Shown here: piece by piece, positions 1 through 8,134 of the stretch
Layout of the letters: each line of letters opens with the position of its first letter
How positions within the stretch are numbered: the first letter of the stretch is position 1
Assembly: GCA_965200355.1 (NCBI GenBank)
Contig: OZ241351.1
Span: 1,488,001-1,552,000 of the forward strand
Origin: Bin18 sp965200355
GTDB lineage: Bacteria; Desulfobacterota; Binatia; Bin18
Length of the DNA: 64,000 bases
Direction of reading: 5' to 3'
Translations under genes and position numbers: made by a program
The notes under the pieces: model-generated
The model's database searches: none
Seen by the model: only the letters and a program-made list of their open reading frames with translations
What the model was told of the DNA's origin: nothing

Positions 1-110
1 CGTTTGACAAGGCCGGACGGGTGACGGTCAAGCATCCGACCAAGGATATGCCAATCGGGACACTCCGCAACATCTTTCGACAGGCCGGCTGGAAATGGGA
101 GGGCCGCTGA
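1..110 (+). CDS. hicA: HicA-family mRNA interferase toxin, 3' end only
   Basis: The gene enters from the left edge, so only about 35 codons are visible, read in the frame that ends at the TGA at 108-110. The visible C-terminus has the HicA hallmarks: VTVKHP, then a 'PIGTLRNIFRQAGW' stretch and a short basic tail. HicA proteins are small double-stranded-RNA-binding-fold ribonucleases that cleave mRNA and are neutralised by the HicB protein encoded downstream. The stop overlaps the next ATG by one base (TGATG), the usual hicA-hicB coupling. The catalytic His lies outside the window, so activity cannot be judged. Confidence 0.8.
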   Translation, partial: FDKAGRVTVKHPTKDMPIGTLRNIFRQAGWKWEGR

Positions 111-403
111 TGCGTTTTCCAATCGTCATCCATAAAGACCGTCAGAGCAGCTATGGTGTCACCGTGCCCGACCTCCCGGGCTGCTTTTCGGCCGGCGATA
201 CCCTGGACGAGGCCCTTGACTCGACGCACTCAGCTACGTGGAGCGCTGTTCCAGCCGAACGGGAGCCGACCCCGGCAAAAGTGGCTCACCGAGAAGCTGA
301 CCACAATGTTTGCCCCGGTCGGTGCCCCTCTCCCCCGCCGGCCTCACTCGCTCAGCGGCCCCGCAGTGGCGAAGCGACGCAGGACGTTGTCGGTAATGCG
401 TGA
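110..403 (+). pseudogene. hicB: hicB antitoxin, 3' truncated
   Basis: Starts at the ATG overlapping the hicA stop. The first ~38 residues match the HicB partial RNase H-like fold: RFPIVIHKD, then SYGVTVPDLPGCFSAGDTLDEAL. After about position 224 the reading frame continues into sequence unlike HicB (PAEREPTPAKVAHREA and a Pro/Ser-rich tail) and runs into the convergent dimethylformamidase-like gene. The conserved second half and the C-terminal DNA-binding domain are therefore missing. I infer a deletion or rearrangement that replaced the 3' part; the remaining protein is unlikely to be a working antitoxin. Confidence 0.65.
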
Positions 404-2575
404 GACGGTGTTCTCGTACTGATTATGGGACAAGGCTCCACACCAGGCGATGGAGCTGGCCGAAAAAACCGCGCCACCCTGGGGATATTCAAAATACACC
501 ATATCGGCCCGGACCTTGGGATTGACCGTGCCGCCCTGTTGCGAGTCGCTGATGAGGACTTCTTCAATCACATGCTGATAGGCGTCCGAATGGCCGGACG
601 AGGAGGCGACCACCAGGGCGTGAGCGGGTGTCCCCAGAGAACGGTCGGCGCGGTCCATCTCAAATCCGGCTGCCCCATAGTTGAGGACTAAGGACTCAAA
701 GTCGCCAATGGCTTCCTCAGCGTCCAGCCCCTCAAAAATAAACGCCGCACGGGGAGCAAAGCTGTCGGGTGTCCGCTGGTATGGAGCGCTGTTATCAAAG
801 CCCTGGGTGGTGAAGCCGACACCGACCAGGCGCTGGGGGGTGCGGCCCCGGTCGCGCCAGAGGCCACCGGATTCGCCGGTGGTGCTGTGATGGTATTCCC
901 CGGGTTTGGCCTGCCAGCTCCGGGTGCCAATCCGGCGGCGGACCTCAACCACGTGGGGCCGGCCGGGAGCAAACGACGTGATCCAGTAAAAACCGTTGCC
1001 GCCCAAATACATCAGCCGTCCGCCGGTGTTCAGATAGGTTTCCACGGCGTCCAGCATCGGCCCGGACCAGTACTCGGGATGGCTGCCGGTGATGATGACC
1101 TTATACGGGGCGAGCAGGTCCAGACCCTCGGCGTGCAGGTCTTCGTCGGTCAGCACATCATAGGCGTGGCCCTTGGCTTCGAGCCAGTCAATCAGGTGCA
1201 GGTCCGCGGGCAACTGATGTGGGCAGTTGAGCGCCCGCATGTGGTAGCGGGGGCGCATATTGAGGATGGGCCGCAGCCGACTAGAATAACACACCCCGCT
1301 GCCATCGGCATGACTGTCGTACAGGCTCAGCAAACGGTTCTGCCTGGTGTAGCAATCTTCCGGTGTCAGTGCTCCCCGCTGCTGATTGGGAAACAAGGCC
1401 GGCGGCAGGTCGGTCAGCTGCTCGTTGGCATAGGCCAGATAGCTATTGGTCGGAGCCAGAAAGGCAATATCCGCGCTGGCCTGACCTCGTGGCGGGCGGA
1501 CAAAAAACGGAATGTGGTCTTCGCCCCCCTCGGTTCGTACCCGCGCGGCATACACCCCGCTTTGACACGCGGGCGGCAGCGTCCAGCGAAAATCAACCTG
1601 CCAGCCGGCATCCTCAAGGTCGTCGTCATGAAAATGTATCGCCCCGTACTCGTGCGGGGCATGACGGAAATCCGCCTCCTGCCCGCTCCAGTTATAGCCG
1701 GTCATGGCCCGGGCGGGCAGGTTGACCGTTCGGCCGTGGAAACCGTGGGGCGAGGTGTCGATAATGGTGTCAGAGGCAACCTCGGCCGAAAAATCCCAGG
1801 CCGCGACAAGCGCGTCGCCAAAGGCCAGCGGCGATGCGCCGCGCTGGAGCGAGAGTAATTCGTCCCGGCGCAGGGCGCGCTGGAACATCCCCGGACGGTC
1901 AATTTTGCCGTTCAAATGTCGGCCAACGCGGGGCTCGCCGTTCTCGCCCGTCTGCCACAGGCCAGCCATGACGCAATCAACTCGGGTCGCGGGGAGTGTC
2001 TGGATCTGGGTCGTGGCCGTCGCGGTCGCCCGGGTCTGGTCCTGTGGCCAGGCGCGCAGCGGCTCTTGATACACGGCGACCTGAGCGCTGTGAGTGTCAA
2101 ACGTGGTGGCCACAAAATACCATTCCGCGGCGCGGAGCGGAGTCGTGATCCGCACCCGCTCGGTGCGTCCTGCCGGGTCGGTCAGCCACACCGCGAGAAC
2201 ACCGCCCTCGTCGAGCACCAGGCCATAGCCGCCTTCCGCCTCCGACCACTTGGTGAGAATGCCCTGTACGCCTTTCTGCGGCGTGGTGGCATAGAGCCAG
2301 GTGTACAGGGTGAAGCCGGTGTGCAGGCGCAGCAGGGGGGCGTCGGACACGAGAATATGTGAGCCGGTGTGGATAGCCTGACGACGGCCCGGATACGCGC
2401 CACTGACCGGTGTTGCAACGAATTCCTCTTTGAAGCCTGGGCCTTTGGGGTTGGGGTCTCCGTGGATCAAGCGCACGATGTCGGCCTGGTAGCTGGGCTG
2501 CGTACAACTCACGTAAAATTGAATGGTTTCCCCTGGCGCGACACTAAACCGATCGGCATAGCCAACAACTTCCAT
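344..2575 (-). CDS. N,N-dimethylformamidase-like large subunit (beta)
   Basis: 743 residues, close to the length of the large subunit of dimethylformamidase (DMFase), an iron amidohydrolase that splits N,N-dimethylformamide to dimethylamine and formate. Domains seen: an N-terminal beta domain, a LamG/concanavalin-like domain at about residues 95-260 (LYTWLYATTP; GYGLVLDEGG; RHLNGKIDRP), then the catalytic region with APTNSYLAYAN and GSHPEYWS. In studied DMFase the metal is held by Tyr, His and Glu; the H499-P-E501 pair here fits the His/Glu part. The small subunit that normally accompanies it is not next to it. The real substrate may be another N-alkyl amide. Its 3' end overlaps the antisense end of the broken hicB. 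The nearest upstream gene is a Nudix hydrolase on the same strand. Confidence 0.85.
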   Translation of the reverse strand: MEVVGYADRFSVAPGETIQFYVSCTQPSYQADIVRLIHGDPNPKGPGFKEEFVATPVSGAYPGRRQAIHTGSHILVSDAPLLRLHTGFTLYTWLYATTPQKGVQGILTKWSEAEGGYGLVLDEGGVLAVWLTDPAGRTERVRITTPLRAAEWYFVATTFDTHSAQVAVYQEPLRAWPQDQTRATATATTQIQTLPATRVDCVMAGLWQTGENGEPRVGRHLNGKIDRPGMFQRALRRDELLSLQRGASPLAFGDALVAAWDFSAEVASDTIIDTSPHGFHGRTVNLPARAMTGYNWSGQEADFRHAPHEYGAIHFHDDDLEDAGWQVDFRWTLPPACQSGVYAARVRTEGGEDHIPFFVRPPRGQASADIAFLAPTNSYLAYANEQLTDLPPALFPNQQRGALTPEDCYTRQNRLLSLYDSHADGSGVCYSSRLRPILNMRPRYHMRALNCPHQLPADLHLIDWLEAKGHAYDVLTDEDLHAEGLDLLAPYKVIITGSHPEYWSGPMLDAVETYLNTGGRLMYLGGNGFYWITSFAPGRPHVVEVRRRIGTRSWQAKPGEYHHSTTGESGGLWRDRGRTPQRLVGVGFTTQGFDNSAPYQRTPDSFAPRAAFIFEGLDAEEAIGDFESLVLNYGAAGFEMDRADRSLGTPAHALVVASSSGHSDAYQHVIEEVLISDSQQGGTVNPKVRADMVYFEYPQGGAVFSASSIAWCGALSHNQYENTVSRITDNVLRRFATAGPLSE

Positions 2576-2634
2576 TGCATCCCTCCTTGAGAGTGGTGAG
2601 TGGCGAGTTTCTCGGAATTCACCATTCGGGCGGG

Positions 2635-3273
2635 TCAGTGCCCGAGTCCTGGGATGGCCTCCAAATGCGGCAGGGGCTGGCCCAGCACATCGGAGAACAG
2701 GGTCAGGACCCGTAAACTGATACCCCAGATCACCTGATCCTGGAAACGGATGGCCGGATAGTACAGCGCCGTGCCGTCCGCAGACAATGTGAGGTGGGTG
2801 GCGTTCCCGACCTCCCAGGCATGGGCCAGCGGCATCCAGTATGCCTCGGCGACCTCGTGATTCAGCGTCAATGCCGGAAGGGCCGGCCCCAGGTAGTAGA
2901 CCGCAGGAAACAGGTCCAGGGGCTGGTCCCGTCCGCTCAGCCGGATGGCGAGGGGGGCGAGCGCGCCCAGACGGTGGGCCGGGTCCAGACGGAGCCCCAC
3001 TTCTTCGTGCGTTTCCCGCTCAGCCGTGGCGTGCAGGTCGGCATCCTCGGCAGCAAAGCGCCCGCCCGGAAAGGCCATATGGCCTGACCACGGGTCGTCC
3101 GATTTGTCAGCCCGTCGAATCAGGCAGAGTTGCAGCCGGTCTGCCGCTCCGGCGAGTATCAGGGCGACTGCGGCCCAACCGCGCGGGGCACTGAGACGCC
3201 GCGACGCCGGCCGGTGGACGGTCAGGGCGTTCCGTATGGCTTCGACGCTAAACACAAGGGACCTCCGCCTCAA
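2635..3273 (-). CDS. Nudix hydrolase, CoA pyrophosphatase type
   Basis: 212 residues. The Nudix box spans about residues 70-93 with GGRF at its start and the REtxEEVG core. The preceding HMAFPGGR stretch resembles the extra motif of the NudL/CoA diphosphatase group, which cleaves CoA and acyl-CoA to phosphopantetheine plus 3',5'-ADP. Mg2+ would be bound by the two core glutamates. It lies on the minus strand between the cyclase gene and the dimethylformamidase-like gene. An internal GTG seven codons in is an alternative start. Family assignment is secure; the CoA substrate is inferred from the extra motif only. Confidence 0.85.
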   Translation of the reverse strand: MRRRSLVFSVEAIRNALTVHRPASRRLSAPRGWAAVALILAGAADRLQLCLIRRADKSDDPWSGHMAFPGGRFAAEDADLHATAERETHEEVGLRLDPAHRLGALAPLAIRLSGRDQPLDLFPAVYYLGPALPALTLNHEVAEAYWMPLAHAWEVGNATHLTLSADGTALYYPAIRFQDQVIWGISLRVLTLFSDVLGQPLPHLEAIPGLGH

Positions 3274-3274
3274 G

Positions 3275-3385
3275 CATCATCTGAGAATACGGCCAGCGGG
3301 TTGAGGGAAGGGCAACCACGGGGGGTTGTCCCTACGACGCTGATAACAAGCATCATCTTAAAATATGGCCAGCGGATTGAGGGGC
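3275..3385. repeat. Duplicated 3' end of the cyclase gene flanking a GCAACC hairpin repeat
   Basis: The ~33 bases ending the cyclase gene (about 3350-3384, CATCATCTTAAAATATGGCC...) recur in diverged form at about 3273-3307 (CATCATCTGAGAATACGGCC...). Between them lies a 'gggcaaccacgggggg / ttgtcccta' hairpin-type repeat of the kind found at several other intergenic sites in this window. The arrangement looks like insertion of a small repeat with duplication of the neighbouring gene end. Confidence 0.6.
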
Positions 3386-4359
3386 GAGCCTGTTCCGCCA
3401 GGAACCCGCAGGGGCGCGGCGATAAACAGAAAAGTCCAGCGCTTGCGCGCCCGCGCTTCGCGGGCCAAGTCTTCGAGGTTCAGATTATCCAGCAGCGGCA
3501 TACCCAGGGCGACCACCGCCAGGCGGTGAATCGGAAACGGCATCCCTACGATCCCGGACGGGAAGACTTCATTTGTGCCGTCGGAACCAATCGTCGCCAC
3601 GTCGCGCGCCTTGAGCCAGGGCACGATTGAGGTGTGCAGGCCGGCGGCCCGCTGGGTGAAGTTCCAGGAGCCCAGCGCGCGGCGTCGTTGATGCAGGCCG
3701 GTGCGGACCAGCAGTACATCGCCGCTTGTGATCTGTACGCCGGTCTTTTGTTCCCAGGCGTGCAGGTCTGCGACGCGCACCGCGGTCCCAGGTTCGAGAT
3801 AGGGCACCTCCTTCAACCAGGGAACATCCACCAGTACCCCGCGCGTAAAGATACCCTGTTTCATGGTCTGCACGCCGAGCTGCTCCGCGCCGTCGGGTTT
3901 GACCCCGGAGCGTGGAAAACCGTTGTACATCTTGCCTTGGTGGAAAATATGACACAGCGCATCCACATGCGAATGGGCAAAACCATGATACCGGATGGTA
4001 TAGGTATCTTCGGCAAAGACGCCGCCGTCGTTCTCATGCACCCGCAGGCTATGCTCAAGCGGAAACTCAGTATTGGTGCTGGCCTCTTTCGCCAGGTCAA
4101 AGGCCAGAGAAACCGAGACGCCGGCGGTGACCAGCCCGGCCGCCTGACGGCGCTTCTCGGCGGTAATCAGATTGAGCGTGCCGAGTTCGTCATCTTCTCC
4201 CCAGCGTCCCCAATTCGAGAGGCCGGACATCCACTGCTCCAGCGTGGCCGCGGTGAGCGGAGGGAGGGGGTCTGCCGCCTGAGCACCGCGCGGGCGGTCC
4301 AGCATGAGAGCGGCTGCCAGGATCATACTCAGCGGCAATGCCAGGGCTCGATATGTCAT
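3358..4359 (-). CDS. Cyclase-family (kynurenine formamidase-like) hydrolase, exported
   Basis: 333 residues from an ATG preceded by GAGGAG. An upstream in-frame extension exists but overlaps the MFS gene and is not convincing. Residues 1-28 form a signal peptide ending AQA-A, so the enzyme is probably periplasmic. The cyclase-family metal motif is seen as H121-V-D123-A-L-C-H127. Members hydrolyse formyl-kynurenine, isatin or related amides and lactones using Mn or Zn. The gene is downstream of a transporter gene on the same strand. The actual substrate is unknown. Confidence 0.85.
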   Translation of the reverse strand: MTYRALALPLSMILAAALMLDRPRGAQAADPLPPLTAATLEQWMSGLSNWGRWGEDDELGTLNLITAEKRRQAAGLVTAGVSVSLAFDLAKEASTNTEFPLEHSLRVHENDGGVFAEDTYTIRYHGFAHSHVDALCHIFHQGKMYNGFPRSGVKPDGAEQLGVQTMKQGIFTRGVLVDVPWLKEVPYLEPGTAVRVADLHAWEQKTGVQITSGDVLLVRTGLHQRRRALGSWNFTQRAAGLHTSIVPWLKARDVATIGSDGTNEVFPSGIVGMPFPIHRLAVVALGMPLLDNLNLEDLAREARARKRWTFLFIAAPLRVPGGTGSPLNPLAIF

Positions 4360-4451
4360 CACGCTCCTCCTCTTGCTGGCAGGTGTACTCGGGATGAAGC
4401 TGGAGAGCAAGACAACGCCAGCCCGCATGACAGGGGCCCCGACAAAAACCG

Positions 4452-5798
4452 CTACTGCGCCGCTGACGATTCCCCTCGTCCGGCCCGGGCCCGTTGCGCG
4501 GCCAGGCGCGGCACTTGGCCGGCCACCACGCGCACCTTGCGCGGGCTGGCCATCCACATGCCGCCAATAGAGATGAAGGCGAAGAGCATGGCGATCCAGA
4601 ACGCGGTGGTATAGCTTCCGGTCTGGTCGAAGAGCAGGCCAGTGACCCAGGGGCCGGTCCCGCCGCCCAGACTGCCGGTAATGGTCAGCGTGCCGTAGAT
4701 GCGGCCATACTGTTGCCCTTGAAATATCTCCGCCGGAATCGCGCCGAACACGGAGACGGTGCCATACCCCAACAGGCCCTGGGCCACCACCATCGCGTAT
4801 AAGAGCACCGGGCTGGGCTGCTCCGGCATCCCCAGTAGAATGACGTAGCATAAGACAAAGCCCATCATGCTGATGGTCCAGACCCATTCGCGTCCAATCC
4901 GGTCGGACAGCAGCCCGAGCCCAATCTGACCACCACAGGCGGTCAGCCCGACCAACCCGAGGGCAAAGGCCGCGGTTTCCGGTGAAAAGCCGCTATCCGT
5001 GAGATATTTGGTTTGATGCACCTGGATGGCGTACCAGGCGTACAGACTGCTGAAAAACGCGACGCCCAGCCACCAGAAACGGGCGGTCCGCAGGGCGCGG
5101 GCCAGGGTCCAGTCGGTGGCGGCCCAGGCGTGGTCTACGATATTGTCAGCCGGGCGGTGCGCCCCGTGCGCGGCGTGGGGGACGTGGTCTCCGTCGGGGG
5201 CCAAGCCGAGGTCCTCGGGCCGCCGGCGTTGCAGGATCACATTCAACGGCAGCACGATCACCACCAGGACTCCAGCCACCACCCAACACGCCTCACGCCA
5301 GCCGGCGTGGTCAATAATGCTTTGCACCCACGGAAAGAGGATGATGGAACCAACACCCACCCCGGAAAAGGCAATACCCAGCGCCAGACCCCGGCGACGC
5401 ACAAACCAGTACGGCAAAAACAGGGAGTGGCCCAGATAGCTGATGGAGGTGCTCGCCCCGCCGACCAGAATGCCAAAGGTGAGATACAAGTGCCACGGTT
5501 GAGACACCACGGTCAGCGCAATCATGCCGCTGCTGACCAGCACCGCGCCCATCGGGATGACCAGGCGTGGTCCCCAGCGGTCCATGAGCAGGCCGACCAG
5601 AGGGGCGTACACAGTGGCCGCCAGAAAACCGCACGAAAAGGCCGCGGCCGTACTGCCCCGGTCCCAGCCAAACTCCGCCAGAATGGGCGGAAATAACAGA
5701 GAGAAGGTTGTGCGCGTGTTCACGCCAATGGCCAGGGTGACAAAGGCCACGGCCACGACCGCCCAGCCATAATAAAAGGGAAATGCTTTGTGCCGCAT
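4452..5798 (-). CDS. MFS transporter, monocarboxylate/oxalate-formate antiporter type
   Basis: 448 residues with about 12 hydrophobic helices. It has the conserved loop MDRWGPR between TM2 and TM3 and a second-half counterpart LSDRIGRE, as in major facilitator proteins. The N-terminus (FPFYYGWAVVAVAF) and the cluster of Gly/Ser-rich helices resemble the OFA/MCT branch that carries small organic acids. It acts in the inner membrane. It is followed by the exported cyclase-family hydrolase 92 bases downstream, so the pair may take up and process one compound; that link is inference. Confidence 0.88.
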   Translation of the reverse strand: MRHKAFPFYYGWAVVAVAFVTLAIGVNTRTTFSLLFPPILAEFGWDRGSTAAAFSCGFLAATVYAPLVGLLMDRWGPRLVIPMGAVLVSSGMIALTVVSQPWHLYLTFGILVGGASTSISYLGHSLFLPYWFVRRRGLALGIAFSGVGVGSIILFPWVQSIIDHAGWREACWVVAGVLVVIVLPLNVILQRRRPEDLGLAPDGDHVPHAAHGAHRPADNIVDHAWAATDWTLARALRTARFWWLGVAFFSSLYAWYAIQVHQTKYLTDSGFSPETAAFALGLVGLTACGGQIGLGLLSDRIGREWVWTISMMGFVLCYVILLGMPEQPSPVLLYAMVVAQGLLGYGTVSVFGAIPAEIFQGQQYGRIYGTLTITGSLGGGTGPWVTGLLFDQTGSYTTAFWIAMLFAFISIGGMWMASPRKVRVVAGQVPRLAAQRARAGRGESSAAQ

Positions 5799-6012
5799 CG
5801 GAAAGCGTCGTGCTGACAGATATAGCCACGCAGCTTACACAAAGTCGGGCGCTTTGTCTGTGGTGGTCATGCCAGAGACGGCCAGGGCTTGCGCTCCCTA
5901 CGCGACGAGCGTGGCTACGGCTCAGGTGTTGGCAAGCCCGGTGTGGTATTGCTGAAGTGAGGGGGAGAAAGCTCGGAGGTTGGACGGAAAAGAAATCGTC
6001 TCATTGCACACC

Positions 6013-8103
6013 ATGCCACGCCCAAAAAGAAACCTGTCCAGAAACATTGAGCCCTACACCCACGCCGACAAGGAGCGGGTGAACAACCCCCCGGTCGGCC
6101 TGGTGACACCAGACACGGACCAAGACGCCGGCAAGCAGACCTACGCCTACGACCCGCACCTGGACCCGCAGTTGCACTGGGCCGGCAAGGCCGAACACAC
6201 GTCCTTTACGGTGCCGACGGTTTCCCTGCACGTCCATGAGCGCATTGACCCGCGCAGCATTATCGAGGCGGTGAGAAAGCAAAACCGCGCCGACCCGCAG
6301 CGCTCGCTGTTCGCTACGCCCAAGGAGAACCCGCCCATCCGTCAGGCCATTGAGTTCTACAAGCACACCCACAACTGGACCAACCGACTTATTGCCGGTG
6401 ACAGCCTGCTGGTCATGAACAGCCTGTTGGAAAAAGAAGGCATGGCCGGCAAGGTGCAGATGGTCTATATCGACCCGCCCTACGGCATTCGCTACGGCTC
6501 CAACTTCCAGCCGTTTGTCAACAAACGGGAGGTCAAGGACGGCAAGGACGATGACCTGACCCAAGAGCCGGAGACCATCCGTGCGTTTCGGGATACCTGG
6601 GAGTTAGGGATTCATTCCTTTTTGACGTATGTCCGGGACCGGCTCTTGCTGGCGCGGGAACTGTTGACGGAGAGCGGCAGCGTCTTCGTGCAGATTTCCG
6701 ATGAAAACCTGCACCACGTTCGGGAAATCATGGATGAAGTGTTTGGAACGGAGAACTTCGTTTCGTTAATCAGTTTCCAGACCACATCCGGTTTTGCGAC
6801 AAAAACACTGGCGACGCTTGGGGATTTTCTGCTGTGGTATGCGCGCGACAAGGCTACGCTCAAGGTCCACAAGCTCTACGAGGAGCAACCCTTGATTCCG
6901 GGAGGAGGTAATGCCCGCTGGCTTCTTCTGCCGGACGGCTCATACCGTGGCGTGACCGCCGCCGAACGACGCGGCGACACGTCGCTTCCGCACGGCGCGC
7001 GCCTGTACAACCCGGACAACATTCAATCCCAGGGCGCTACATCTGAGCCGCAACCGTTCGAGTACGAAGGGAAAACCTATCGTCCAAGCCCGAACTCGCA
7101 CTGGAAGGCCAACTACCCGAAGGGAATGGAACGCCTCGCCTCTGAGGGCCGTATCCATGTTGCCAAAAGTAGCGTTCGATATCGCCGCTTCCACGATGAT
7201 TTTCCATTCCAGGAGAGAGGCAATATCTGGACCGATACGATTACCGGAAGTTTCACGGACGCGAAAATCTATGCGGTTCAAACCAACACCAAGGTCATCG
7301 AACGCTGCCTGTTGTTGGCAACCGATCCGGGTGACTTGGTTTTCGATCCAACCTGCGGGTCAGGAACGACGGCCCTGGTTGCCGAGCAATGGGACCGCCG
7401 CTGGATGACGTGTGACACCTCGCGCGTCGCTGTAACGCTCGCTAAGCAACGCCTTATGACGCCGGTGTTTGAGTTCTATGCGCTCGCCCATCCCACTGAG
7501 GGAATCGGAAGCGGACTACGATACCAGGGAGCACGACGGACGACCTTGGAAAGCATTGCGAACGACCAGCCGCCCGCTGAGGTGACGCTGTATGACCGCC
7601 CCCTTGTAGAAAAAGAGAAGGCGCGTGTCACCGGCCCGTTTACCGTCGAGGCGGTTCCCGCGCCGGTCGTGAAGGCCGTGGACGAGGTTATTGCGGACCC
7701 TCCCGGCCCTCACTCCGACCCTCACTCCGACCCCCTTCGACTCGGCTCAGGACAGGCTCTCCCAGAGGGAGAGGGAGGAGGGGAGGTTGCCGCCGATACG
7801 TCTGTTGCGCGGTCGGGCGAGTGGCGGGACGAACTGCTCAAGACCGGCATTCGCGGCAAAGCCGGGCAGCGCATATCCTTTGTCCGGCTGGAACCTTTGC
7901 CCGGCACACGCTGGCTGCACGCCGAGGGAGAAGCGGGGGAGTTGGCAGTTTCTAGTAAGGAGTTGTTAGTTTCTAGTAGGCAGTTTTTAGAAGGGGAAGA
8001 ACTGAAAACTGAAAACTCAAAACTCAAAACTAACAACTCTCGTAATTTCCTTCGGGCTGGACCACGCGCCGCTGGAACAGCGCCAAGTTGGGCTTGCCAT
8101 TGA
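6013..8103 (+). CDS. mod: Type III-like DNA methyltransferase (Mod), N-terminal part of a broken gene
   Basis: Beta-class methyltransferase: the catalytic DPPY (residues 154-157) precedes the AdoMet-binding motif FDPTCGSGTT (from about residue 444). It should methylate adenine N6 as the modification and specificity subunit of a type III restriction enzyme. A TTG at 5980 is an alternative start with a GGAGG directly against it. After about residue 640 the frame runs into a palindromic element (7941-8040) and ends at 8103, while the family's C-terminal part continues in a different frame from 8042 on. A REP-like repeat (7705-7785) is also translated in-frame. The intact gene would have run to 9118. 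Confidence 0.85.
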   Translation: MPRPKRNLSRNIEPYTHADKERVNNPPVGLVTPDTDQDAGKQTYAYDPHLDPQLHWAGKAEHTSFTVPTVSLHVHERIDPRSIIEAVRKQNRADPQRSLFATPKENPPIRQAIEFYKHTHNWTNRLIAGDSLLVMNSLLEKEGMAGKVQMVYIDPPYGIRYGSNFQPFVNKREVKDGKDDDLTQEPETIRAFRDTWELGIHSFLTYVRDRLLLARELLTESGSVFVQISDENLHHVREIMDEVFGTENFVSLISFQTTSGFATKTLATLGDFLLWYARDKATLKVHKLYEEQPLIPGGGNARWLLLPDGSYRGVTAAERRGDTSLPHGARLYNPDNIQSQGATSEPQPFEYEGKTYRPSPNSHWKANYPKGMERLASEGRIHVAKSSVRYRRFHDDFPFQERGNIWTDTITGSFTDAKIYAVQTNTKVIERCLLLATDPGDLVFDPTCGSGTTALVAEQWDRRWMTCDTSRVAVTLAKQRLMTPVFEFYALAHPTEGIGSGLRYQGARRTTLESIANDQPPAEVTLYDRPLVEKEKARVTGPFTVEAVPAPVVKAVDEVIADPPGPHSDPHSDPLRLGSGQALPEGEGGGEVAADTSVARSGEWRDELLKTGIRGKAGQRISFVRLEPLPGTRWLHAEGEAGELAVSSKELLVSSRQFLEGEELKTENSKLKTNNSRNFLRAGPRAAGTAPSWACH
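7705..7785. repeat. REP-like repeat embedded in the mod coding sequence
   Basis: CCCTCACTCCGAC appears twice in tandem, followed by CTCTCCCAGAGGGAGAG. This is the same repeat class as the intergenic CCCTCACC...CTCTCCC...GGGAGAGG units at 36053, 36702, 39905, 47512 and 60031. Here it is read through in-frame and encodes a Pro/Asp/Gly/Glu-rich insertion (HSDPHSDPLRLGSGQ). It sits in what is a linker before the conserved SGEWRDELLKTGIRGK segment. Confidence 0.7.
7941..8040. mobile_element. Short palindromic element A inside mod
   Basis: About 100 bases of AT-richer sequence in a GC-rich gene. It has a perfect 13-base inverted repeat (GAGTTGTTAGTTT at 7960-7972, its complement at 8027-8039) and runs of AACTGAAAACT / ACTCAAAACT. 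The left half carries CAGTTTCTAGT, which is also present in element C. Mod homology stops before it and resumes at 8042 in another frame, so either the element or a nearby indel breaks the gene. The ends resemble those of the larger IVP-carrying element B 300 bases downstream. I infer a non-autonomous relative. Confidence 0.7.
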
Positions 8104-8134
8104 AGAGGCGCAAAGCCTGGTTCCCAAACCCACG

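Noticed and set aside
887..1858. A 323-codon open frame on the plus strand
   Set aside because: Antisense to the dimethylformamidase-like gene, with no domain or RBS.
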